In this document: positions 23,437-35,119 of the stretch, piece by piece
How the letters are laid out: every line of letters starts with the position of its first letter
Position numbering within the stretch: the first letter of the stretch is position 1
Assembly (NCBI GenBank): GCA_965153455.1
Contig: OZ234500.1
Location: 9,982,001-10,046,000 of the forward strand
Length of the DNA: 64,000 nucleotides
Reading direction: 5' to 3'
DNA from: Sphagnum compactum
Taxonomy: Eukaryota > Bryophyta > Sphagnopsida > Sphagnales
Position numbers and translations under genes: made by a program
Notes under the pieces: generated by a model
Databases searched by the model: none
The model's input: the letters and a program-made list of their open reading frames with translations, nothing else
What the model was told of the DNA's origin: nothing

Positions 23437-26400
23437 ATGGCCTTAGCTGCAACATCTCAATGTCTGCAGCTGCGTCGTCATTCAACTCAATTGTCCGCGC
23501 AGAGACCACCGAGTCTGCTGCGTTCACGAGTTCATACAATAGCTTTTCTCCGGCCTGCTGGCACTGCTGCCGCTGAATCGACGTCAGGGGGGCCGTCCGG
23601 GAACTGGAACAAGTTGTATTGTAGAAGAAGGCAAGAGTTGCTGAGAATTCGGCCTCTGGTTCTACTACCATCTCCTAGAGATGTGTCAGTTAGAGCTGTG
23701 GATGATGGAAGAGGTGAAGTCCCGAGCAAGGTAATGAAGAATACATGGAGGCTCTTGAGAGTCATTGAATCAGAACTCGAACTTGATGCACTAATTTTTT
23801 TTCTTCTATTTTTTCTGTTTCTCCTATTTGTTTATTTCTTCTTCTTCCTCATGCTCAGGCCGAGTTCAATGATTGAAGGATTAGTAAGTGATGAAGAAAG
23901 AAAAAAAATGTGTTGGTGGGGGATGATGGTGCCAGGGATTCACAGTTTCAGAAGAGTTGGAAACACCAACTGATGGATCACCTGCAGGAACCTGTGATCC
24001 TCTTTGCTCTGTGGACGACATGAGCTCCATGGATTTCCAAGCCAGTTATAAGCCAAAGTCGGACGTACTCAAAGCTGTCACTGTGACCACTGCATTGTTA
24101 GGCGGAGCTGCCATTATCAACCATTCTTGGGTTGCAGAGAATCAGGTATGTGGATTGCAATGGGGCAGTGTATCTTTTTGGATGTCTCCTCAATGTGTCA
24201 CCCAGGCTTGCTTCATATTTTCCAATGAGCCTTCCATGTCTGACCTTTGAATTGAGCATGTCATGTGGTGACTTTCAGAACCTGGCAATGGTGGCGGTAT
24301 TCACAGCAGGATATATGGGCATTGTGTTTGAGGAGTTCCTGGCCTTCAACAAGAGTGGTGTTGCACTGCTGATGGCAGTAGCGCTCTGGGTGATTCTCAG
24401 TCTTGGGGTAAAACCTTCTAAACCGTTGTCGAGCCCTTCATTGTTTTCTTTCCAGGCTTTTCAAAATTCCTCCAGAAACTGCAGAGTCTCCAGAAAGTCT
24501 GCATGCTGTAGTTGAAAACAGGAATTATGTATAAAGGGCCAAAAACAATTGTGGCAGGCACCATCAGCTGACATCGCAGCGACGCAGCTCAGAGAGACCT
24601 CAGCTGAAGTGAGTGAGATCGTGTTTTTCTTGATGGGCGCCATGACCATTGTGGAAATTGTTGATTCGCACCAGGGCTTCAAAATAGTGACCGATTCCAT
24701 TACAACTCGCAATCCTCGTCTCCTTCTTTGGGTGGTAGGTGCGCCTCTCATTTTTTTTTCACTCATCCCTTCACACCAAGAAGTGTCTGCTCATTATTGC
24801 TTCCAAGCTGCTTCTGTGACAGAGTGAATGATTTTCTTTGAATTTGTAAATTTTGGAATTAAGACCATGGTGGTCAGGTTGCATCAGTCTAATGAAAAAC
24901 TTCAAATATAAAAGGACATTACCGCTGCTAAGCTTCTGTATAAATGGAACAGGTTGGTGTTATAACGTTCTTTCTGAGCTCAGTTCTGGATAACCTGACC
25001 TCAACCATTGTCATGGTGTCTCTTCTGCGCAAGCTTGTCAGTAATCCTGAGCAACGCAGGTATGGCTTGTTCTTTTATCCAGAGCTACAACGGAATCAGT
25101 CATGACATATAGGTGACTTTCAAATGGATTTGCTGATGGACATGGCAGTTGGCTGTGCCAGGTTTCTAGGGGCTGTTGTGGTGATAGCAGCAAATGCAGG
25201 AGGTGCATGGACACCCATAGGTGATGTGACCACTACCATGCTTTGGATTCACGGTCAAATTTCGACACTGCGTACCATGCAGGTATACTGTGCCTTTCAC
25301 TTTTGAACACGAGCTGGATTATGTTCTGGAAATCACATTGGTTCCTTGTGATAAATGTGATGAAGAGGCTGTTGTTCCTTGAAAGGCCTGAAGATCATGG
25401 TCTGGATAAAATCCTGCAGTTAATGTGAACACTCTCTGTTATGGCAGGACCTGTTTCTTCCATCCATGGTTTCATTAGCGGTCCCTCTTGCCCTCATGAC
25501 CCTGAGCAGGTAGGTGGCCACAACTATTCCTTTTCCCCTTGTTGTATTCCTTGTTTTTCTTGCAAGTCTGAAGACATAATGCTCACTGAAATGCTCGATT
25601 GCAGTGAAGCTGCTGACAAGCAGGTGATGGCACCGATTTTGACATCAGAGCCAATGGCTCCAAGAGGTCGCCTTGTATTTGGGGTTGGTTTGGGAGCGCT
25701 TTTGTTTGTTCCAGTTTTCAAAGCCTTGACAGGGTTACCCCCCTACCTGGGTATACTGTTGGGCCTTGGTGCACTTTGGCTGCTAACAGACACAATCCAT
25801 TATGGTGAACCTGAACGCCAGAGGTTGAAAGTTCCTCAAGCTCTTTCACGAATTGACACTCAAGGAGTTCTGTTCTTCCTTGGTATTCTCCTCTCAGTTG
25901 GAAGGTGTGTTGATCTGTTGCCAGCAACATGTGATCGAGTACATGATCTTCTGTGAATCCCCTCTGCTTACTCTCTAAACTAAACTCAAATTCACCTAGT
26001 TACATCATTGGTGTATGGGTCTGTTGTTGACAGAGGAGGTTTTGTTGGTTGGAGGACAGTTTGCAATCTGCAGGGATCCTGACTGACCTGGCGACATATC
26101 TCAATTCACACATACCAAGTGTGGAGCTGATTGCAACTGCAATAGGGCTTGCATCTGCAGTTATTGATAATGTACCCCTGGTGGCAGCCACCATGGGTAT
26201 GTACAGCATCTCCTCTTTCCCTATGGATGCAGAGATCTGGCAACTGATAGCCTACTGTGCTGGGACGGGTGGATCCATTCTCATCATTGGTTCTGCAGCT
26301 GGTGTCGCATATATGGGCATGGAAAAGGCAGACTTCTTCTGGTACATGCGGAAGGTATGTACTGTGTTTGTGGTCCATTCTGTCCGGAACTTCACAAAAA

Positions 26401-26645
26401 TTGCAGCACAATTCACTCTGGCTCTCTGAGTGTAGAATCCAGTTTGTCCTTTGAGTTAGTCAGTCTCTCATGATTAATATCATGGTGCCTGTCATTACTG
26501 AGGAAAATGAAAGTGTTGGCAGGTGAGTGGGTTTGCCTTGGCTGGATATGTGGCGGGAATTGGAACATACTTGGCAGCAAACCAACTGCATGGCCCAGTC
26601 TTGGGTTTGCTTTCTGATCTCCCTACCCCAGTACCAGGCCTTTAG
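23437..26645 (+). CDS. NHD1: NhaD-type Na+/H+ antiporter, plastid NHD1-like
   Basis: Ten exons join in phase: 23437-23730, 23936-24145, 24279-24407, 24558-24734, 24953-25059, 25162-25282, 25448-25509, 25605-25904, about 26039-26354 and 26523-26645, giving about 612 residues. Exon 1 (residues 1-98) is rich in Ser, Arg and Ala and poor in acidic residues, like a plastid transit peptide. Family blocks follow in order: CDPLCSVDDMSS, AAIINHSWVAENQ, GIVFEEFLAFNKSG, MGAMTIVEIVDSHQGF, FFLSSVLDNLTSTIVM, ANAGGAWTPIGDVTTTMLW and AIGLASAVIDNVPLVAATMG, then CAGTGGSILIIGSAAGVA. The paired DN...T and DNVPLVAA helices with charged residues in the membrane are typical of the NhaD group of the ion-transporter superfamily. 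Arabidopsis and Mesembryanthemum NHD1 export Na+ from chloroplasts; this role is inferred. The exon 9 acceptor is uncertain (26036 or 26039); see findings. An AATAAA signal lies 42 bases after the stop (26687-26692). Confidence 0.92.
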
Positions 26646-26686
26646 CTGTTCTGAAGGTTCTTGTAGATTTGTAGTCTGTATACCAA

Positions 26687-26692
26687 AATAAA
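26687..26692 (+). terminator. Poly(A) signal of the antiporter gene
   Basis: A canonical AATAAA hexamer lies 42 bases downstream of the TAG stop of the NHD1-like gene. Plant genes use this signal loosely, so it marks a plausible, not proven, 3' end. Confidence 0.5.
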
Positions 26693-26699
26693 GAGCTCC

Positions 26700-28261
26700 A
26701 GCAGCAGAGCATATCTAGCTAGACACATTGCTCCTTGTGAGTGGGGAGGGTGTCAATGTCACCCCCAAGGACACAATTCCTCTAAAGCTTTATGAACTTC
26801 TGAGCATCATCATCATCATCATCATCATCCATCTCACTGGGAATTTTGCATTTGTATACTGTATCTTCTTCAGCAAAAGGGGAGGAAGATCAGAATTCAC
26901 AAATGGGAGGAAGATCTGAATGCACAAATGTTTCTGTAAGGCTTTCTATCAGAAGATGTTTCCACAGATAGAAACCTGATTCATCTTTCCACTTTGGGTA
27001 TGTTGGAATAGAAAGAAAGGGAGGCATCAGAACATCAACCTTGAATCCTGAAGCTCTAGAACAGAAGGTTTCTTCAACCCTGTATTCTTTCCAATAGACG
27101 TAGGCAGCAATACACTATTGCCTTGACAATGCACTTTTTGCCTCTGCAATTCATTGTTGTTGCCTTCACAATTCACTGCCACCTCTCCAATTTGGTTGTT
27201 GCCTACACAATTTTCTGTCTCCTGTGATTTTTATAGATTGACGAAGCTTGAACTTTTACCTGAAGGGTTTGCTGCATGCACAAATGTGAACTCATTATCA
27301 TGATTCAATGTGCATTACTGTTGCAGCCTCCATGCAAGTGGGTGCATGCAGCCAAACAGAAAAGATTTCCGATTAGGTCTGTTAAGTAGTGATTAGGAGT
27401 CGTTAAAAAGTCTTGAAAAGACAGATTAGGGTTCAAGACATTGAGATTATGCACAAAGTATGATTAGGAAATGTTTGATGGATTTAGAAACAGGATTATG
27501 GCTGTGCAGAGTTTTCTTTCGCAATCTAAAAAAATACAGCCAGCAAGCAGGCCTGGTGGTTTGAGGAAATGTGGTAGGGAGTGGGGCACGGGGATTTGGA
27601 AACAGACAAAAGCGCGAAGAGTAGGGAGGGGCTGGCGGAGGCGGGGGCTGGCCTGGTCTGGCTGCAAAAGCTGTGGTGGTGATACAGAAACTGTCTTGTG
27701 TGGCGACACGATGTTCCACGCTCAATCCGCTCTTCCCGATTGTGTGTGGCCAGATGCCTCCTCCTTCCTGCGTTGCGGTCGACCATCAGTCGGATTGTGT
27801 GGCTGGCTTCCAAAAGAAGAAGAGCGTCTTCCAATACTCGTGGCAGAAGAAACCCCTTTCCTCCCCCCTCTCTCCCTCCCCGCAACGCGCGCACGTACGC
27901 ACGCACGCATCTCTCTTCTATTCTTCCACTGGTTCTTGAATGCAAAATCTTCAAAGACGCGAATCATGGCAAACCTTTGCGCCTGCAAAACCTCATGGCA
28001 CATCGTCACGAAACCTGATAGATGCTCTTCAGTGCTGTTGTGACATCATGAAGGTTTCAAGGGAAGGAGCAAAACCTCCAAGGAGCAGTGTGGTTCGGTT
28101 GTCAGGTTGTAAAGCAATTCTTGCACACGCTTCCTGACCAGAGATTTCTACACAGAGAGAAAAGGACAGAGATAGACAGACAGGTGTGAGACGCGTCCAG
28201 GCGCACGCATTTGCGCCAGAGGAGCTTCGCGAAGCGGAAGACGCGACTCTTCTGTGTTCGC
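26700..28261. other. Intergenic region and probable 5' leader of the helicase gene
   Basis: Bases 26806-26829 hold an ATC microsatellite. From about 27.5 kb the composition becomes GC-rich, with a run of GCGCACGTACGCACGCACGC near 27884-27906 and overlapping open frames on both strands. None has a recognisable product or a preserved splice pattern. This GC-rich stretch most likely holds the promoter and leader of the helicase gene that starts at 28262. Several short upstream ATGs would precede that start. Confidence 0.45.
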
Positions 28262-31200
28262 ATGGTTACATCCATGGCCTTGCAATCGCTGAACATAGGA
28301 CCGGCAGTGAGCGGAAGACAACCGTGTGCGTCTCCCAAGTGCTGCGACTGCGTCGCATTTGGCGCCAGCTCCACGAAGCTCAAGAACAGGAACCAGTGTT
28401 GTGTTGCTGCTGCAAGCGCAACAAGGACTGGCGAGCTTTGTCCCTCGGGAGGCCGACGACGCAGGTGCAGAATTCTTTTCAGTGGCAAGAAGGGGAGGTC
28501 GTCGTCGACTTGTGGAACTTTTTCCAGATCCGCTGCGTTTACATGCCTGGCATTTGCCGGCAGCCAGGGAGGAGGAGGAGACGGAGCTCCTGATGGAAAG
28601 GTGGAGAAGAAGCTCAGGTTGAAGACGAAGCACCAGCAGCAGCAGCAGCAACAGAGAGAGGTTCGAAAGAGGGCGGTGAGAGGCACTCCTCTAGATGATG
28701 ATAGGAGCGTTGCAGCGGCGATGGAGCCGACAACCGATCTCAGGGCTTGCATATCCAATGCTGCTGCGATTCCAATTCTCATAGAGGATTTGGATTCTGC
28801 GGAAGCGAGCGATGTTTCATTACAAGTGTTGGAGGGCACTAGCAGCGACGATTCAGGTGAGCTTTCCAAGAAGCATTTGGAAGTCCTTGGCAGGGGGAGC
28901 ATGCTCTGGGAGAGCAATTCATCTTTTTCTCCGAGCTTAGCTTAGCTTCTCTTTGGGGGGGGGGTCCTCCAATACCTGGAAACATCTGTGATCATGTGAA
29001 AATCACAGCTGAATGTTGCAGAATGTTGGTCATTTTCTTTCCAATGACTGCAAGAGGGAGTTGCATACCCCCACAATCCCAGGAGGAGATTCTCAATCGA
29101 TTTCTCAGGATAGAGAAAGTCTCAGAATCCACAAACCCTAGAGTATTCTTATTAGGGACATAAGATTCTTCAACTATCCACCAGCCCTGCCTCGCCTTTG
29201 TCACCTTCTCTGGATATCAAACTTCCAAAGGACATCTTCAACCTTGGATATCAACTTCTCTGAGGACATTTCATCGAGTTCTCTGGATCATATCTCCGAG
29301 TCCTCCCTCACTTCAACAAGATACAGCCAAAAGTATTTGCATCATCATCATCATAGATTGTTGCATCGACTCCTGAGCTATTATTGAATGTCTTTCAGCT
29401 GCTTGAGAAATTCAGTCACAAAACCACTTCCTCCAATTCCGAGGTTAAGAACATGGATAGTTTGGCACTGATAGCAGTCTACTCGGTGCTAGTGAACTGA
29501 ATTTTCTGGTGTATCCCATCAAGGTGAGATGTGAAATGATGGCCTTAACTTCACCACTAATTCCTGTCAGATGTTTGGTATGTTTGGCGAATGATGTAGA
29601 ATGTGATGAGCTTGAAGCTGGAGATCCACTGGGGAGGAAGGTTTTGGGCAGGGGGGTTGTGAAATGGATGATGCAAGGCATGAGGGCAATGGCTAATGAA
29701 GTTGCCTCAGCTCTGGAGAGAGGGGACAGTAAAGGTGCACAGGAGCTCATGGGAACTGGCCACAATCTAGTGATGATTGCTCAGCCATATCTGGCAGCCA
29801 ATCCAATTCCACAAGGGCTTGAGTCAATCTGCCTGAAAGCTAGCATGCACTATCCAACTGTTTTTGACCATTTCCAGCGTGAATTGCGTCTGAGTATGCA
29901 ATTGCTCCAGGTATAAATAATCCAACATGCATACACCAGTTCATTAGTATAAGACTCCTCTGCTACTTCTTAGCATATTGCAGATTACCTTGTGTAAGAC
30001 ACCTGTCCAGTCTATAACACTTTGCTGAGGTCCAAGTTCTGTTATGAGCAGTTGTACTGTGTAATCATGGCTGCAGGAGAGAGGAGTGGTGGATGATTGG
30101 AAGAGCACTGAGGCTTGGAAACTTCTTAAGAAGTTTGCGAAGTCTGGTGTGCTCCTTGATGCAGATCCTCCCTTGTTATTTCTATCTATTTGCTGCTTGA
30201 TTTCCATGGGAGCTGATTCCACTGTCTCAGCTCTTTTGAAAGATTTATTCCAAGGTATAGTTTTGTCATGCTCAACATGCCCATGTAACAAGCTATGTTT
30301 GGACAGGTGAGCATCGGGCAGTTGCAAGAAAAGCCCGTGAGCCAAGGCTTGTTCATGAGTTGCTGGGTTTGACAAGAGAGGAAGTAAAGAAGACTCAAAG
30401 AAACATTGATGCATTTGTGCTACGAGCTCTGGAGCTTCTGCAGATAGAGAGAGATGCAGAACTGGATGCTACACAGCTGTCACTTGAGGGGGCCTCATCT
30501 GCCATTGGGGCACCTCGCACTGCAGTGCCAGTGCCCACAGATCAGGATTGTGATGAGAGGGGAGTGGAGCAATGTGACTCAATTACCAACCTGACACCTA
30601 CAGGGTCCACCACAGGTCTTGCTCCTAACTCTATCTCTTTCTGTGCTGCTTATATGATCTGTTTTCATCTTTTGGGCCTGCAAAGCTGCATAACCTAGGC
30701 AATCCAATGAAAACAGACCTTACAGCAGGATTGGAACTTTTGCACACTAAACTCATGCAGATAAGAAAACCAGTCTTAATGCCCACTGTGTGCACGATGG
30801 TGCAGAAGGGCTCAATATTGGCTGTCATCTTTGGGGTACTTTGGTTAGATGAAGGCCCTTTGGGCAAGCATCAAGGACTTAATCTCTCCACCTTTTACTG
30901 CCCCTCCTTGCAAGTTTTGTGGCTGAGCATATTGGAAAGTAACATTTGGGTTGACTACGTTCGGCAAATTTGTGACCACTTCAATTGTTTTTCTAGAAGA
31001 ATCTTGAAGGCCTTGTAAACTTGTTTATGTCAAGGTAAGTCCAACCATTGGAGTGAGCACTCCTCAAACATACAGGCATGGAGCCAACATTTTGTGGTCT
31101 ATCTCAGTCTGTACCACTTGTCCTGAGACTACCAGCTGGTGGCTGGTTGTATGGCCACAAGTCAAGACAACAAAGTCTCATGATTAGCCTTTTCTCTGGA

Positions 31201-34200
31201 TCTCAACTCAGTGAGACTATGCTTCAGATAGATGCTCTGTAAGGGTTTGTGTTTGAGAGGAGCTGCCAAATCTCAACCAGTTGATATACTAGGTTACATC
31301 TCACACGAGGAGGGAGCTGTAGGCAACAGAAGTCCTCCCCTGGTTTCTACTGAATCTAACATGGGGTGGGGTAATCACAACTAGACTTCTAAATCACACA
31401 CCACCTTGTTAGTATCCTGATGTAGGGTGGTTCTTTTTCTGCCCCTTGCTCTATCATGCCCTCTATGGTTTGAGTCTGAGGCTCTGAGGCTTTCCTGAAG
31501 TCCCAAGTGCAGTTTGTATGGCCTATCCTATGGATGTCTATCTAACAGCCCAGCTCCAAGTTCAAACCCTGCCAAGGTGCATTTGATTTGACTTGTTTAA
31601 ACCTGGAGCTCTTTTAGGTCTTGGAGGAATGCACTTGGTCACTCTTTCTGTGGAGGGAGGGGGACACTTGCCACCCACCACTATTTCTCCTGGAGATATG
31701 GTGTGTGTGCGCATCTCAGACAAAAGGCGGGGTGGTTCAACAATGGAGTGCATGAGAGGCTCGGTTTATAGTTTGGGTGAGGATGGAAACAGCATTGCAG
31801 TGGCTATTGAGGCCCGGTATGGCGATCCCACATTCTCTCGGCTTTTTGGGAAATCTTTGCGTCTTGATCGCATCAGTGCACTTGCTGATGCCACCACTTA
31901 TCAGGTCTGTTTTCAATAATCACAAGGTTTTGACCTTTGGCTGTTGAATTGATCATAGAACTGTCTTCCATCTGTTTGTAGTGATGGTTGCACAATTGTT
32001 TCATTTCAGCTACTCTATCCAGTTGTTTCAGAGGGACTGAAACATATGCAAGTTTGGTTTGAGAACAAGTTTCTTTGTGTTATGCAGCGAGATTGTGAGG
32101 CACTGGAGCGGCTTCAGAAGCAGGGGTTGCTAAAGAAGAATCCAGCAGCTGCAGTAGTTGCAACACTATTTGGCGAGGGCCCAGATGTTTGCTGGCTAGC
32201 CCAAAATGGGCCCTCTTCGTCCAATTCTTTTAATGACACTACACTACCGGAGGACACTATCTTTGATGGGTCTCAGAGGCGGGCAATTCAGATGGGACTA
32301 AACAGACGAAGGCCTGTAGTGGTAATTCAAGGGCCACCAGGCACAGGAAAGACAAGTGTTGTTACAGAGTTGATCTGCAGAACAGTGGCATGTGGTGAGA
32401 GGGTACTGGCAACCGCACCAACAAATGCAGCTGTGGACAACATGGTGGAAAAGCTTGCAATTGCAGGTCTCAATGTTGTGAGAGTTGGGAATCCCACTCG
32501 AGTAGCACCAGCTGTGTCAGCTAAGTCTCTCAGTTACATTGTTGATCGAAGATTGGGAACCTTTCGTCGTGACCTTGCAAGGCGGCGTGCTGACCTCCGG
32601 AGTGATCTGAGGCAATGCCTAGGAGATGATTCTATGGCAGCTGGCATCCGGCAGGTGCTGAAGCAGCTTGGCAGGACACTCAAACAAAGGGAGAAAGAAG
32701 CGATTCTTGAAGCTTTGTCGTCAGCTCAAGTGAGTGTGCCCTATCCCTTTGCCAACAAAAGACTGACAGCCTTCATAGGCCTGAGAGGAATGCACAGCCA
32801 GGGGATGGCAACTTCCTCTGGATAGAAGCATCTGAAGTTATCAGATCTCATATCTAGAACCACCAAAGTGTAGCTGCAAGGCAGAGACTTGATGTCTCAA
32901 AGTACACATCAAAAGGACTGAATTCTACCTGTCTTGATGCTTCTTTAGGCAAGATTGTATGTGTGTGTTCTCTGGTTGCTGCTAGTCTACTGTTTCTAAT
33001 GTTCTTCTTCAGAGGAATGTGTAGTGTTCCTGTCCTCTGTTGTATAGCTGATAGTATGACATGTAATTATTTCTGTATCTCAGAAGAGCAATGACAGTAC
33101 CATCAATTTTCAAGAGGGTTTTCAAATAGGGTCAAGCATGGAGTTGTTCCAAACAATAAACAACCTACATGATTTCCATCTCAAGTTAGAGTTTCCACTC
33201 CATTTTGCTCCTGGGTTATTGATCGTGAAAGGGATCTATTGTTGGTCCAGGTGGTTCTCTGCACCAATACAGGAGCTGGTGATCCATTGGTCCGCAATCT
33301 AGATCCATTTGATCTTGTTGTAGTGGATGAAGCTGCACAAGCAATTGAACCCTCATGCTGGATACCTCTTTTGCAAGGTCGACGATGTGTGCTGACTGGG
33401 GACATGTGTCAGTTGGCACCCACTATTATGTCTCGGGAGGCAATGGAGCATGGGTTGGGCATCTCTCTGATGGAGCGGGCTGCTGGCCTCCATAAGGGCA
33501 TCCTAAGCACTATGTTAAGTGTACAGTACCGCATGCATGAGGCAATTGCTCTGTGGGCATCCAAAGAAATGTATGGTGGGCGACTGATGTCAGCCCCAGC
33601 TGTGGAGACTCACCTCCTCCTTGACTCTCCAGGTGTAAAGGTACCTCTATTCATTCTCTTCAGAAGTGGTCATTAGGTACTGAACAACCATGGTGTTTGA
33701 GTTTGCCTTTTATATCAGAGGTGGATTTTGAGGATTAAATTGTCAAGCAGGATGCATATATCTAACCAGAATGGTCTTTTCAACTTAATTTTGGCATATC
33801 AAGATGTGGAGATCACAGTTGACCTCATGGAAGTTGCTGAAAGCAAGGAATCTGATTTTGTGGATGGTGTATGGCAGGCAACATCCATAACAAGGTTGCC
33901 AATGCTGCTATTAGACACACGGCTCCCATTTGGAAGCTTGATACCTGGTTGTGAAGAGCTCTTGGACCCTGCGGGCACTGGTTCCTTCTACAATGAAGGG
34001 GAGGCAGACATTGTTGTGGAACATATTACAGCCTTGCTTGCTGCTGGTGCAGTCCCTTACTCTATCCTCCTCAAACCCTGCTGTCTTCTCCTCATCTATG
34101 ACAGCTGTACGTTCATAAGGCTATAACAAACAGATATTATCCTTCTTCTACAACCTTGCAAACACATATGTTCTGTGTTGTATTAACAAGAGGGCAGCAT

Positions 34201-35119
34201 GGGAAATGTTAGGCTCAGTCATTTGTGGGTTTAGTCACTGTCAATCCCTACCTGTGCTGACGAATAACAGTGTTGGAGAGATAACAGATATTGACTCTCT
34301 GTATGGATTCATGTATTTTTACATCTTTGCAGGTGTGTCAGCAAACTCTATTGCTGTGCAGTCCCCATATATGGCTCAGGTCCAGTTGCTTTGTGATCGC
34401 ATTGAGGCCATTCCAGGTACTGAGGGTATCGAGGTGGCCAGTATTGATAGCTTTCAAGGCCGTGAAGCTGATGCAGTGGTTATCTCTATGGTATACCTTC
34501 TTTCATGCCATTCGGCTCCTTGAAATTGACTTTTCTTTGTTTCACTCACCAGTATTTTATGTTCTGGAGGTGTAGTTTAGCAGCAACCAGATTGTGTAAA
34601 CCCTAAACCCTTCCATGACTAGTCAGTGCACATTTGCTTGATTACCCCTCTTTAAGTCTTTTCTAGTGGCAAAGCTGCATTCTCTGTTTGGCATTGTGTC
34701 AGCCTCAAATCTTGCAGTCTTCTTCTAAAGATTGGCAGAAAGGGGAGCAAGGATGAAGATAGCAATCAATGAGAATAGTATTTCCTTTCTCCAGTGTGGT
34801 AAGGAAATACTCCAGTTCTGTTAAGGTCTGACCAAGCCTTGAGGTCCTTGTATCACAGGTGAGGTCCAACAATTTAGGACTAGTGGGCTTCTTAGGAGAC
34901 AACCGGCGCATGAATGTGGCTGTTACAAGGGCACGGAAGCATGTGGCAATTGTGTGTGACAGCAGTACTGTTGGGCGTAATGCCTTCTTGCAGCGTTTGC
35001 TTCAACACATTCGACTTATGGGGGAGGTTAGATGTGCCTATCCAACTGAGAATCCCACTGTAAGGTTGAAATCACCCCTGGTGAACTTTGGTTCTCAACG
35101 GAAATCAGAGAGACAATGA
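28262..35119 (+). CDS. SMUBP-2/IGHMBP2-like SF1 helicase, probably organellar
   Basis: Ten exons join in phase: 28262-28856, 29600-29910, 30077-30146, 30307-30615, 31618-31904, 32088-32729, 33251-33640, 33878-34046, 34333-34490 and 34859-35119, about 1063 residues. All superfamily 1 (UPF1/SMUBP-2 group) helicase motifs are present: Walker A GPPGTGKT (32331-32354), motif Ia ATAPTNAAVDNMVEKL, Walker B VVVDEAAQ, motif III LTGDMCQLAP, motif IV VQYRMHEA, motif V SIDSFQGREADAV and motif VI NVAVTRARKH. The upstream region (DPLGRKVLGRGVVKW, YPTVFDHFQREL, GGMHLVTLSVEGG, PPTTISPGDMVC) matches the plant protein related to Arabidopsis At5g35970. The N-terminal 200 residues are basic, Cys- and Ser-rich with a glutamine run (about 28632-28652), and begin MVTSMALQSLN, consistent with an organelle transit peptide. 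Expected role: ATP-driven unwinding of DNA or RNA. The start could also be the ATG at 28274. The exon 1/2 junction is the least certain; 28856/29600 is the one pairing found that keeps phase with a canonical donor. Confidence 0.9.

Noticed and set aside
27471-28043. Overlapping frames on both strands in the GC-rich region before the helicase
   Set aside because: No conserved motif, no phase-compatible splice to the helicase, and mutually exclusive frames on both strands; most simply leader or promoter sequence.
28102-28917. Minus-strand 271-codon frame antisense to helicase exon 1
   Set aside because: It is a shadow of the GC-rich sense exon, which continues in phase into the conserved helicase; the antisense product resembles nothing known.
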